DNA from: Chlamydiales bacterium
Lineage (GTDB): Bacteria > Chlamydiota > Chlamydiia > Chlamydiales > SM23-39
NCBI GenBank assembly: GCA_028278035.1
Contig: JANQFC010000026.1
Location: 82,327 to 146,326 of the forward strand
Direction: 5' to 3'
Length of the DNA: 64,000 nucleotides
The notes below the pieces were generated by a model that ran no database searches, was not told where the DNA came from, and worked only from the letters and a program-made list of their open reading frames with translations. The translations under genes and the position numbers were made by a program. Each line of letters begins with the position of its first letter. Position 1 is the stretch's first letter. This document shows, piece after piece, positions 35,158 to 43,510 of this stretch.

Positions 35158-35845
35158 TTTTTTCTTTTATTTTTTTGTAAATTACCGGGATTAAAGCAAA
35201 AATACCGAGAGCTATTAAAGCTATTTTTATCTCTATTGTAAAAAAGGAGGAAATTGTAACTTCTTCCTGCTTAAGTAAAGAGCTTAATCCAGTTCCTGCT
35301 TGAGCAAAAACAAAGCTGCCGGGAATGATTCCTACAAGCGTTGTCCAAAAATAAGTAAAAAATCCTACATTAAAAAATGCAGGAGCTATATTCACCAGCC
35401 AAAATGGAAATAGAGGAACCAGTCTTAAAAATAACATGTAGTTTGCTGCATTTTTAGAAAAACCTGCGGATATTTTTCTAAGCAGCTTTCCAGCTTTTTT
35501 CTTTAAAATATCTCCAAGGGCTGTTTTTGCGGATAAAAATATAATACAGGCTCCAATAGTGGCTGATATTACAACATATATTGTTGCCATAGGCTGGTTG
35601 AATAAAAAACCAGACAACATTGTTAAAAAAACAGCTCCGGGGATAGATAGTGCTGCGGCTATTATGTAAACTAGCATAAAAATTATAGGAAAAACAACAG
35701 GGTGATTATTTAGATATTGCTGAAGAATTAAGTGGTATTTTTTGAGTGAGTCAAATGATAAAAAATCAAAGCCGCCGTATATGTATGTTATTATCATTAA
35801 AATTAAGATGATTAAAATAGGTAAGTATTTTAAATATTTTTTCAT
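35144..35845 (-). CDS. TVP38/TMEM64 (VTT-domain) membrane protein
   Basis: The 233-residue protein has about six membrane helices and the VTT/SNARE-associated domain (about residues 60-190). Family motifs are LSIPGAVFLTMLSGFLF and LRLVPLFPFWLVN-APAFF. VTT proteins act as lipid scramblases or half-channels. It overlaps the flavoprotein gene by 4 nt (ATGA), a pairing of TVP38-type and mercuric-reductase-like genes that recurs in many bacteria. Confidence 0.85.
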   Translation of the reverse strand: MKKYLKYLPILIILILMIITYIYGGFDFLSFDSLKKYHLILQQYLNNHPVVFPIIFMLVYIIAAALSIPGAVFLTMLSGFLFNQPMATIYVVISATIGACIIFLSAKTALGDILKKKAGKLLRKISAGFSKNAANYMLFLRLVPLFPFWLVNIAPAFFNVGFFTYFWTTLVGIIPGSFVFAQAGTGLSSLLKQEEVTISSFFTIEIKIALIALGIFALIPVIYKKIKEKNVRH

Positions 35846-37257
35846 TGTTTTTTCTTAAGTAATACTTCATTTACATATTTGTCTGCGATTTGCCTGATTC
35901 CTAAGTTATAAGTAGGGTATGGATGAACTATTTGTATTAATGATTTTAACGATATTTTTTTGTTCATAGCAGTATATATTTCAGAAAGCATCTCTGAAGC
36001 TCTTTTTGAAACTATTGCTGCTCCTAGTATTTTACTGGAATATTTTTTTGTAATTATTTGTATAAAACCGTCTTCTGCATCTTGGGTTTTAGCTTTGTCG
36101 ATTTTGTAAATAGGCAGTGTATAGGTGTGTATTTTCTTTTCTGTAAACGTATCTATCGCTTCTTTTTCAGACATGCCGACAGATGCTATTTCAGGGTCTG
36201 TAAATGTAACTTTAGGTAAAAATTTAGGATGTATCTTTATATTGATCGGAAGAGGGAATAATAAAGTCATTAGTAAGGATCTGGCATGATGTTCTGCCAG
36301 ATGTGTAAAATAAGGAGGACCGATAACATCTCCTATTGCAAATATATTTTTTTGAGAGGCTCTTGCATATTTATCTACAACAATGCCTTTTTTTGTATAT
36401 TCAATATCAGCTTTTTCTAAATTAAGCTCTTCTATGTTTGGTTTTCTGCCTGTTGCTATTAAAAGTTGTTTAGATATTATTTCTTTTTTTTCTGTAGTAT
36501 ATTTGGATTTTAAGTGTAGTTTGAACTCATTGTTTTCAAAAGATATTTCATCTACCAAATGATCGAGATATAAATTGATATGTTCTTTTATGAAAACATC
36601 TTTTATTACATCAGAGGCCTTTTCTTCTTCTTGGGATAATAGTCTATTTTGATTGTCTATTATAAAAACATCGGATCCTAATCTTTTAAAAGCTTGGGCG
36701 AGCTCGCATCCAATAGCTCCTCCTCCTATTATTGCAATAGAAGATGGGACTTTTTTTAAATAAAAGACAGTTTCATTTGTTAAATAAGGTGTATTATGAA
36801 GTCCATGTATTGGGGGGATTAATGGAGAAGAACCTGTTGCTATTATAATATTTTTAGCTTTGATTTTATGCGTTGTGCCGTTTTCTTCTCGAGCCTCTAT
36901 TACATGAGGACTAACAAAAGAAGCGGTTGCTTTTAAAGTTGGAACATTAGCCTGTTTTAAGTTTTGAGTATCTTCTTGTCTTATTTTTTCAATTGTTTTT
37001 CTAACTTTTTGAAAAACGTTATCTGTATTGAAATGATTTAATGTGATATCTATTCCGAAATCATTTGCTATTTGTATGTTATGAGATATTTTAGCTGAAT
37101 GTATTAAAGTTTTGCTGGGAATGCATCCAAAGTTTGTACAGTCTCCTCCTATCTGGGATTTTTCGATTAAGAGAACTTTTTTTTTGGACTTGGCAAGACC
37201 GAGGGCTACTACTAAGCCGGCCGAACCGGAGCCGATTACTACGTATTTGTATTTCAT
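35842..37257 (-). CDS. Pyridine nucleotide-disulfide oxidoreductase, mercuric-reductase-like
   Basis: The start is placed at an internal Met (MKYKYVVIGSGSAG), because the FAD-binding strand begins there; the longer frame to 37308 adds an unlikely basic leader. The 471-residue protein has the redox disulfide in GGDCTNFGCIPSKT and the NAD(P)-binding GGGAIGCELAQ. ATGRKPNIE, AIGDVIGPP and a C-terminal dimerisation domain with VHPYPTYNLG are also present. It lacks the HMA domain and C-terminal cysteines of true MerA, so mercury reduction is not supported. It heads an operon with VTT and CDP-alcohol transferase genes. Confidence 0.87.
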   Translation of the reverse strand: MKYKYVVIGSGSAGLVVALGLAKSKKKVLLIEKSQIGGDCTNFGCIPSKTLIHSAKISHNIQIANDFGIDITLNHFNTDNVFQKVRKTIEKIRQEDTQNLKQANVPTLKATASFVSPHVIEAREENGTTHKIKAKNIIIATGSSPLIPPIHGLHNTPYLTNETVFYLKKVPSSIAIIGGGAIGCELAQAFKRLGSDVFIIDNQNRLLSQEEEKASDVIKDVFIKEHINLYLDHLVDEISFENNEFKLHLKSKYTTEKKEIISKQLLIATGRKPNIEELNLEKADIEYTKKGIVVDKYARASQKNIFAIGDVIGPPYFTHLAEHHARSLLMTLLFPLPINIKIHPKFLPKVTFTDPEIASVGMSEKEAIDTFTEKKIHTYTLPIYKIDKAKTQDAEDGFIQIITKKYSSKILGAAIVSKRASEMLSEIYTAMNKKISLKSLIQIVHPYPTYNLGIRQIADKYVNEVLLKKKQ

Positions 37258-37349
37258 AATTTTTTTTCTTTTTAAATTAAAAGTAATAAAAATTTTTTTT
37301 AAATACAAATTTTGTATGATAAAAAAAGAAAAAATATTTAGAGGTAATA

Positions 37350-38243
37350 ATGAAGTTAGGGTTTATAGGACTTGGTAAAATGGGTCTTAATATGACAAAA
37401 CGTCTTGTTAAAAATCATAAGATAGTCGCTTATGATGTGAATAGAAAAGTCTATAGTAAGTTAGATAAAAAGATTGAAAGGGCCAAGTCTTTGCAAGAGC
37501 TAACATCAAAGCTTGTGGGTAAAAAGGTTATTTGGATGATGGTTCCGGCTGGAAGGATAGTGGATGCAACTATTAAAAAGCTTATGAAACATCTGACAAA
37601 AGGGGATATTTTAATAGATGGCGGGAATTCTAATTACAAAGATTCTCAAAAAATAGAAGAAGAGCTTAAGAAAAAAGGGATTATATTTTTGGATGTTGGA
37701 ACATCAGGCGGCATTTGGGGGATAAAAGAAGGGTATGCTCTTATGGTAGGAGGAGACAAGAAAGCATATAATTATATTCTGCCTGTTTTGAAAACTTTAT
37801 CTGTGAAAGATGGTTATGAGTATATGGGAAAATCAGGGGCTGGTCATTTTGTTAAGATGGTCCATAACGGTATAGAGTATGGTCTGATGCAGGCATATGC
37901 CGAAGGTTTTGAGATATTAAAGACCAAGAAAGATCTTAATTTAAATTTACATAAGATATCCAAACTTTGGAATATTAATTCAGTTGTTAGATCTTGGCTT
38001 TTAAAGCTTATTGAAAAAGCCTTTAAAAAAGATCAGAGTTTAAAAAATATAAAAGCTTATGTTGAAGACTCTGGAGAAGGCAGGTGGACAATAAAAGAAG
38101 CAATAGATTTGGATGTATCAGTGCCTGTTATTACTAGTGCTTTATACGAAAGATTTACATCTAGAAATAAAAACAGTTTTCAAGATAAACTCTTGGCAAA
38201 ACTACGAGATGAATTCGGGGGACATGGAGTAAAAAAAGGATAA
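37350..38243 (+). CDS. gnd: 6-phosphogluconate dehydrogenase, short NAD-type
   Basis: The 297-residue enzyme oxidises and decarboxylates 6-phosphogluconate to ribulose 5-phosphate. Seen are the Rossmann start FIGLGKMGLNM, IDGGNSNYKDS, GTSGGIWG (substrate loop), and KMVHNGIEYG with the catalytic Lys. The length matches the short, NAD-preferring class rather than the about 470-residue NADP enzyme of Chlamydia. AGAGG precedes the ATG; zwf starts 3 nt after its stop. Confidence 0.92.
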   Translation: MKLGFIGLGKMGLNMTKRLVKNHKIVAYDVNRKVYSKLDKKIERAKSLQELTSKLVGKKVIWMMVPAGRIVDATIKKLMKHLTKGDILIDGGNSNYKDSQKIEEELKKKGIIFLDVGTSGGIWGIKEGYALMVGGDKKAYNYILPVLKTLSVKDGYEYMGKSGAGHFVKMVHNGIEYGLMQAYAEGFEILKTKKDLNLNLHKISKLWNINSVVRSWLLKLIEKAFKKDQSLKNIKAYVEDSGEGRWTIKEAIDLDVSVPVITSALYERFTSRNKNSFQDKLLAKLRDEFGGHGVKKG

Positions 38244-38246
38244 GTT

Positions 38247-39755
38247 ATGAAAGCTACTTTTCAATCATGCATGAAGGCTAAAGAAACATTTAAGGCGCCT
38301 CCTTTTACTATGGTGATATTCGGAGGCGGTGGGGACTTATCTCAAAAAAAGCTTTTGCCTACTTTATTTAAGTTATTCAAAAAAAACTTTATTTCTAAAT
38401 TTTCTATTTTAGGTTTTGGCCTTCCTCAAATGAGTGAGTTAGAATATAGAAAGCAGGCGAAGGTTTGGATAAAAGAAAATACTAAAGAACATTTTGATGA
38501 AAAAACTTATAATTCATTTAAGAAAAATCTTTTTTATGAGACAGCGGATCTAAAAGATGCAAAAAAATATAAGGTTTTATGGTCTAAGATAACAAAACTT
38601 ACTAAGAAAGATAAAAGTGACAATTTGCTTTATTATTTAGCAGTACCGCCTAGCATGTTTCCTGTAATTGTAGAAAACCTGTCTGATTTTAAGTTATGCA
38701 AAGATAAAAAAGGAGCAAAAATAATTGTTGAAAAACCTTTTGGAAAAGATAAGAAAACAGCGAAAGAGCTCAATAAAAAACTTTTAAAAGCATTTGATGA
38801 AAAACAGATTTATAGAATAGATCATTATTTAGGAAAAGAGACCGTTCAAAATGTATTTTTCTTCAGATTTGGCAATGCTTTGTTTGAGCCTTTATGGAAT
38901 AGAAATTTCATAGATAATATCCAAATAACGGTATCGGAGGATTTAGGTATTGGAAATAGGGCCGCATTCTATGAACAGGCAACAGTTGTAAAAGATATAG
39001 TGCAAAACCATATCATGCAACTGATCGCATTAATAGCGATGGAACCTCCGGGAAATTATGAAGCAGATTCTATAAGAAATGAAAGAATTAAACTTTTTAA
39101 ATCAATAAAGCCTATTGATAAAAAAGATATCGATAAGAATTTTGTGATGGGACAGTACACCAAAGGAAAAATAGACAATAAAAATGTAGTAGGGTATCTA
39201 CAGGAGAAAAATATTAAAAAAGGATCTAAGACGCCAACGTTTTTCGCAGGTAAGTTTTTAATAGATAACTGGAGATGGTCGGGCGTTCCTTTCTATGTAA
39301 GAACAGGAAAAAGACTAAAAAAGAGATTTACTGAAATAGCAATTATTTTTAAAGATGCTCCCCACAGGCTTTTAGGGCATGCTTGTCAGGAGTTGGAAAC
39401 TAATAGCATTGTATTTAGTATTTTTCCAAAACAAAAAATTGAGATTCATTTCAATGTTAAGTTTCCCGGTATGGCCAATGCACCGTACCCTGTTGACATG
39501 GTCTTTGATTATAAAGATGTTTTTAAAGTAGATTATCCCTTGGCTTACGAAAGGATATTAATAGATGCCATGAAATCAGATATTACACTTTTTGCCAGAA
39601 AAGACGGGATAGAGGCTATGTGGAACATAATAGATCCTTTAGTAGACGCCTGGAATAAGAAGAAGACAATTTATAAGTATAAAGCCGGATCATATGGGCC
39701 GAAAGAAGCCAAGAAGCTTTTGGAAAAAGATAGTAGATACTGGAGAGAGTTTTAA
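38247..39755 (+). CDS. zwf: Glucose-6-phosphate 1-dehydrogenase
   Basis: The 502-residue enzyme is the entry step of the oxidative pentose phosphate pathway. It has the nucleotide-binding [17 protein letters not shown] near residue 25 and the active-site signature RIDHYLGKE near 190, with VRTGKRL later. Standard length. It lies between gnd and pgl, and its stop shares one base with the pgl start, so all three pathway enzymes are co-transcribed. Together they supply NADPH and ribose 5-phosphate. Confidence 0.96.
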   Translation: MKATFQSCMKAKETFKAPPFTMVIFGGGGDLSQKKLLPTLFKLFKKNFISKFSILGFGLPQMSELEYRKQAKVWIKENTKEHFDEKTYNSFKKNLFYETADLKDAKKYKVLWSKITKLTKKDKSDNLLYYLAVPPSMFPVIVENLSDFKLCKDKKGAKIIVEKPFGKDKKTAKELNKKLLKAFDEKQIYRIDHYLGKETVQNVFFFRFGNALFEPLWNRNFIDNIQITVSEDLGIGNRAAFYEQATVVKDIVQNHIMQLIALIAMEPPGNYEADSIRNERIKLFKSIKPIDKKDIDKNFVMGQYTKGKIDNKNVVGYLQEKNIKKGSKTPTFFAGKFLIDNWRWSGVPFYVRTGKRLKKRFTEIAIIFKDAPHRLLGHACQELETNSIVFSIFPKQKIEIHFNVKFPGMANAPYPVDMVFDYKDVFKVDYPLAYERILIDAMKSDITLFARKDGIEAMWNIIDPLVDAWNKKKTIYKYKAGSYGPKEAKKLLEKDSRYWREF

Positions 39756-40450
39756 TGAAAGTTAAAACATTTGAGACCAAAGATGAAATAGAGGATTTTT
39801 TAGTAGAATATTTTTATAGACTATCTAATGAAGAGATCAATAAAAAGGGTTTTTTTTCAGTGGCTCTGTCTGGAGGGAATACCCCGCTTGGTTTTTATAA
39901 GAAACTATCCTGTGAAAAAGATATTTTGTGGGACAAGATTCATGTTTTTTTTGTAGATGAAAGGATGGTATCTGATGATAATGAAAAAAGTAATACTTAT
40001 CAAATAAGTAAGTATTTGATAAATCCCTTAAATTTAAAAAACGTTCATTACATTAATAAAGAAATAGATGCAGCAGATTCGGTTCAAAAGTACGAGCGGC
40101 ATATATTGAATTTTTTTAAAGATAAACCTTCTTTTGATTTTATACTTTTAGGGATAGGAGAAGATGGGCATACTGCGTCTATTTTTCCGAGGTCTAATGC
40201 TTTAAAAGAAAAGAAAAAGCTTGTTATAAAGACCCAGAAGGAAGGAGAGAACTTTTCAAGAATTTCTTTTACTCTGCCTTTAATTAACCAAAGTAAAAAT
40301 ATTATTTTAATAGCTGTAGGCTCTGAAAAAGCTGAGGTTATTAGACAAATAATAATTGATAAAAACAGCAGTCTTCCTGCGCAAGTGATTGCTTATAAAA
40401 GGGATGATATTTTTATTCTTTTAGATCGAAAATCTTCTGAATTAATTTAA
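39755..40450 (+). CDS. pgl: 6-phosphogluconolactonase
   Basis: The 231-residue DevB-type lactonase has ALSGGNTPLGFYK near residue 39, HVFFVDERMV near 68 and the signature GIGEDGHTASIFP near 134. It hydrolyses the product of Zwf. The zwf-devB pair is also adjacent in Chlamydia. It is the last gene of the gnd-zwf-pgl operon, with an AT-rich 57-nt gap before the F-box gene and no clear terminator. Confidence 0.94.
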   Translation: MKVKTFETKDEIEDFLVEYFYRLSNEEINKKGFFSVALSGGNTPLGFYKKLSCEKDILWDKIHVFFVDERMVSDDNEKSNTYQISKYLINPLNLKNVHYINKEIDAADSVQKYERHILNFFKDKPSFDFILLGIGEDGHTASIFPRSNALKEKKKLVIKTQKEGENFSRISFTLPLINQSKNIILIAVGSEKAEVIRQIIIDKNSSLPAQVIAYKRDDIFILLDRKSSELI

Positions 40451-40507
40451 TTTTAATTTTTATTATATGGCATAGTATTTAATATTAATAATTAATAGGA
40501 GATAATA

Positions 40508-41350
40508 ATGGCAGCCGTAGGAGCCGTAGCAGATAGACAAATAATTCCACATACAGAGAAAGAGACTGAATTAGGGCCTGATTTTGGAAAGCTTTCACCT
40601 GAGCTGATTTTAAAGATTATAAAAGAATCTCAAGATCCAAAAAAAACATCCCTAGTATGCAGAACTTTTAGGGATATTTCAGAAGATAGAGAAGTGTATG
40701 ATAATCTCTTTGAAAAATTATACGACGATTTATTTGATAAAGGCGAAAAAGAAGTGGGAATACAATTAGCAAAAGCATTTTATGAGAATGATGAAAATAG
40801 AAGGTTAATTGAAGAAAAAGCTCCTATTTTGCCGCCCAAAGAAATTGAAAGAAGATTAACATTTATTTTTACTGCACGTTCAGTAACTTATAACTCATTA
40901 GGAATTGAAAACAATCCGCCCGAAGTAATTGATATGATAACGAATGGTGAAATATTTACTAAAAAAACTTTTCAAGCATTCGAGAAAATGTTGCTAACAA
41001 GATATAAAAGACAGTTCGAAGGCTTTGCCGAAACGGCAGACTTTTTTGATCGAATAAAAACATCAAAAGAACCCGCATTAAAGTATATAAAACATTTGAT
41101 GCATGTATTTGATAAAACGATACTGCCAATAAAAGAAATGGGGGGAAAAATTGGAAAATTTATATTTCCCTTTGCGAGTTTGTTTATGCTATATTATTCA
41201 GCATCAAGGGCTATATCGGCATTATCAGTTGATGATATGTTTTTGATGGATTCATTAGTAAATTTTTTAGGAATTACTATTTTCAATCCATCAAGTTTAG
41301 ATTGTCATCAAAGATATATGATTTCTTTCTGGTTTATGTATTATAAATAG
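40508..41350 (+). CDS. F-box domain protein
   Basis: Residues about 23-68 match an F-box: GKLSPELILKIIKES, then TSLVCRTFRDISED and a hydrophobic end, with the L-P/S-x-E-L...C-x-x-F-R pattern. F-box proteins recruit targets to eukaryotic SCF ubiquitin ligases, so a secreted effector is likely. The middle is charged and helical; a hydrophobic stretch near residues 219-240 may be membrane-inserted. A TAGGAG site is well placed. The 280-residue product stops just before another open frame (41368) that may be its original C-terminus. Confidence 0.75.
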   Translation: MAAVGAVADRQIIPHTEKETELGPDFGKLSPELILKIIKESQDPKKTSLVCRTFRDISEDREVYDNLFEKLYDDLFDKGEKEVGIQLAKAFYENDENRRLIEEKAPILPPKEIERRLTFIFTARSVTYNSLGIENNPPEVIDMITNGEIFTKKTFQAFEKMLLTRYKRQFEGFAETADFFDRIKTSKEPALKYIKHLMHVFDKTILPIKEMGGKIGKFIFPFASLFMLYYSASRAISALSVDDMFLMDSLVNFLGITIFNPSSLDCHQRYMISFWFMYYK

Positions 41351-41367
41351 CACTAAAGGCTTTTGGA

Positions 41368-41691
41368 ATGCCAGGCATATATTTAATGCATGTGTGCTAT
41401 AATGGAATTATAACCTTAGCGTCGCAGCAGGATATATTACTAGAGGATCTAGAGGATGTAATAGCCTTTTTGGGGAGATTTTTCAAAAATTCCATATTTG
41501 CGATACCTGTTTTAATGGAACATTTTTTGAACTTAAATCAATTTTCTCATTGTATATCGAGAGCTTTTTTTACTTTAATGATTAGTCTAAATATTGAAGG
41601 TCGACCTGCGCAATTAGGATGTGATATAGGCTCTTATGTAGCTGAAAAAACATATAGAGTATACCGGTCAGCTAAAAGATTCTTTAGTTAG
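41368..41691 (+). CDS. Unknown 107-aa frame, possible continuation of the F-box protein
   Basis: The frame has no ribosome site and lies 17 nt after the F-box stop in a different frame. Its content (two moderately hydrophobic helices, an acidic loop, a basic end with VYRSAKRFF) resembles a domain end rather than a whole protein. The coding-like composition begins slightly before the ATG (A-L-K-A-F-G-M-P-G). I read it as the C-terminal part of the F-box gene detached by a frameshift near 41340; an independent gene is possible. Confidence 0.4.
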   Translation: MPGIYLMHVCYNGIITLASQQDILLEDLEDVIAFLGRFFKNSIFAIPVLMEHFLNLNQFSHCISRAFFTLMISLNIEGRPAQLGCDIGSYVAEKTYRVYRSAKRFFS

Positions 41692-41698
41692 TGGTAGT

Positions 41699-41834
41699 TT
41701 AAAAGTCCCAGCCGTCTATAGCAGAAGACCGGTTGTATGATGTAACGGTAGCTTCAAAAAAGTTAGCCTTTACATCTTCTTTTCCTTTAGTGTCAGCTAT
41801 TTTTTTCAGGTGTTTATAGGGATTGTCGGTATAT
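41699..41834 (-). pseudogene. Displaced copy of the nrdB 3' end (136 bp)
   Basis: These 136 bp match 43375-43510, the last 44 codons plus stop of nrdB, at 129 positions, in the same orientation. All seven differences are transitions, and four change an amino acid (two Glu to Lys, Gly to Glu, Gln to Arg). The fragment keeps the NrdB C-terminus (SSAIDGWDF and stop) but has no start. Similarity ends sharply after GGTATAT. The two copies form direct repeats around a 1.54-kb segment with the small membrane protein genes. Confidence 0.92.
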
Positions 41835-41973
41835 TTGTCTGCAGTACTTTCTTAAAAGAACACTCTCGCTTGTTTTTTTTATAAAAATTTTTTTTACGAA
41901 AATTAAAAAAGCATTGTCTAAAAAAGAAAATTATTTTGTAATGCTTTTTGCTTTAATTTGGGAGATTTAAAAT

Positions 41974-42405
41974 ATGAGAGGAGTAACTCAATTGTTTGCA
42001 TTGAATTCCACAGAAGATGCAAGTTTTAAATCAGGGATAATTCATTGCAATAATAATGGCTGCACAGCTTTATCTCAGCCGGTTATTTTTTCTATCATTG
42101 GTTCAATAGGAATTGTTGTTGCAAGCTTTATGTTATATGGTTTTGCAAAAATGAATTTTAAATATCAAGAAATAAAAATGGCTGAAGAAAGTAAAATAAA
42201 ATCAGCCGAGGCTTTAAAAGCTATTGCTGCACTACAAGCAAATAAAAAGGATGAAAATACAACGGTTATAAGGTCGAAAAGCAGATTATGGAATTATATT
42301 GGTCCTTGTTGGGAAACGTATATAGCTCCATATTGGGATAATATTACATTAGTAGCTAAAGTTGTAAATATTGGTTTTATTATATGGAGTTTTAAAAAGA
42401 AGTAA
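41974..42405 (+). CDS. Cassette module A, copy 1: small membrane protein (143 aa)
   Basis: The family is unknown. A polar N-terminus with two Cys (CNNNGC) leads into a membrane helix (about 38-60), then a charged Lys/Glu/Ala-rich linker. A conserved aromatic segment (SRLWNYIGPCWETYIAPYW) and a second short hydrophobic helix end the protein. GGGAG precedes the ATG. Module B follows 21 nt later. A damaged copy of its C-terminal part lies at 42792-42884 and a related gene at 48866. Paired membrane segments and tandem duplication are typical of Inc-type genes. Confidence 0.65.
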   Translation: MRGVTQLFALNSTEDASFKSGIIHCNNNGCTALSQPVIFSIIGSIGIVVASFMLYGFAKMNFKYQEIKMAEESKIKSAEALKAIAALQANKKDENTTVIRSKSRLWNYIGPCWETYIAPYWDNITLVAKVVNIGFIIWSFKKK

Positions 42406-42426
42406 TTAGTCGAAAAGGAGGCTAAA

Positions 42427-42780
42427 ATGTCAGTAAGTTTTAATGCTGGAGCAGATGCATTTCCCTCTTTAACCAGATGCCAAAAAAGAGGGGCTGCAAT
42501 ATTTAATCTTACAGCGGGCTTTTGTGGATTAGAAGTGGCAGTTGTTCTTGTTAAACAAGCTGCAAAAATAAACCAATGGTTTTGCAGTTCTGGAATTATT
42601 TTTGGAAGTAATTTATTAATAGCTGGAGCTATTTGTTGCGCTTTTAGCGTAGCAATAAAATCTATACGAAATGTAATAAATTACATTGATAAAGATGAAA
42701 TAAATCAAAATTCTAATTTTAGGTTATTGCAAGATTTAGTATGGGGTGCGTCTTTTTTTTGTACTCAATATTTGTTTTAA
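42427..42780 (+). CDS. Cassette module B, copy 1: small membrane protein (117 aa)
   Basis: The family is unknown, but the protein clearly matches those at 42980 and 49211. All share a hydrophobic segment, then QAAKI-x4-F-x4-G-I/F-x3-SN-L/I-LI, a second hydrophobic segment and a polar end with N-V/I-I/V-N. Two to three membrane helices are expected. A perfect AAGGAGG ribosome site is present. It is placed directly behind module A, suggesting that the two products work together. Confidence 0.65.
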   Translation: MSVSFNAGADAFPSLTRCQKRGAAIFNLTAGFCGLEVAVVLVKQAAKINQWFCSSGIIFGSNLLIAGAICCAFSVAIKSIRNVINYIDKDEINQNSNFRLLQDLVWGASFFCTQYLF

Positions 42781-42791
42781 CTGCTTGATTA

Positions 42792-42884
42792 AAGGATAAA
42801 AATACAAAAATTATGAAATCTGAAAGCAGATTATGGAATTATATTGGTTCTTATTGGGACAAATACGCTCCTAATAAAGAATAA
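42792..42884 (+). pseudogene. Cassette module A, copy 2: truncated remnant
   Basis: An in-frame stretch without its N-terminus encodes a close match to the linker and aromatic segment of module A copy 1 (KSESRLWNYIGSYWDKY against RSKSRLWNYIGPCWETY) and then stops. The DNA is also nearly identical over about 35 nt. It lies between two module B genes, showing that the A-B pair was duplicated in tandem and the second A was lost. Confidence 0.75.
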
Positions 42885-42979
42885 GTAGGCTATCTTTGGA
42901 GGATTCTTGCAGTATGTGTTTATGGATTAGATGTGAGTAATAAAATAAAGAGATTAAGGAAATAATAGGAGATATTTTT

Positions 42980-43327
42980 ATGGCAGGCATGACTAATACT
43001 CAAAATATAAATGATAGCTTTGGGCAAAAAGCTATGTTTTATTTAGTGAATGGTACTGTTCTAATGGAAGGTATAGGTTTATCAAAAAAAATTATCCAGC
43101 AAGCTGGAAAAATAGCCAGTTTCTCTCATGCTTCAGGGATTTTTTTAGGGTCAAACTTATTAGTTGCTACAGGAGTATACTTAACTTTTCGTATTGCAGT
43201 ATTATCATGTCAAAATATAATTAATCGTTTATTGGAAAAACAAGTAAATCAGAGTATGGTATTGCATGTAATGCAAATTGGTGTTTTAGCAACTAGTATA
43301 ATTTATAAGCTTGCAGAAGTGCTTTGA
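42980..43327 (+). CDS. Cassette module B, copy 2: small membrane protein (115 aa)
   Basis: This paralogue of the gene at 42427 shares IQQAGKIASFSHASGIFLGSN and the following hydrophobic helix plus a N-I-I-N end. TAGGAG precedes the ATG. It is the last gene before the convergent nrdB. Function is unknown; a membrane or inclusion-membrane location is inferred from hydrophobicity. Confidence 0.65.
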   Translation: MAGMTNTQNINDSFGQKAMFYLVNGTVLMEGIGLSKKIIQQAGKIASFSHASGIFLGSNLLVATGVYLTFRIAVLSCQNIINRLLEKQVNQSMVLHVMQIGVLATSIIYKLAEVL

Positions 43328-43374
43328 GATAGAATAATAAATTTATTTAAAGAAAGTGTTTTAGTTAACAGTTT

Positions 43375-43510
43375 TTAAAAATCCCAACCGTCTATAGCAG
43401 AAGACTGGTTGTATGATGTAACGGTAGCTTCAAAAAAGTTAGCCTTTACATCTCCTTTTCCTTCAGTATCAGCTATTTTTTCCAGGTGTTTATAGGGATT
43501 GTCGGTATAT
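43375..43510 (-). repeat. 136-bp direct repeat, copy within intact nrdB
   Basis: This is the right-hand copy of the direct repeat described at 41699-41834, made of the last 44 codons and stop of nrdB. Its outer boundary is exactly the stop codon. Direct repeats of a gene's 3' end around foreign-looking genes are the usual footprint of site-specific integration into that gene end, though no integrase is present here. Confidence 0.85.

Noticed and set aside
37258..37308. 17-residue N-terminal extension of the MerA-like flavoprotein
   Set aside because: It is Lys-rich, lies before the FAD-binding strand and is not seen in the family; the internal Met is preferred.
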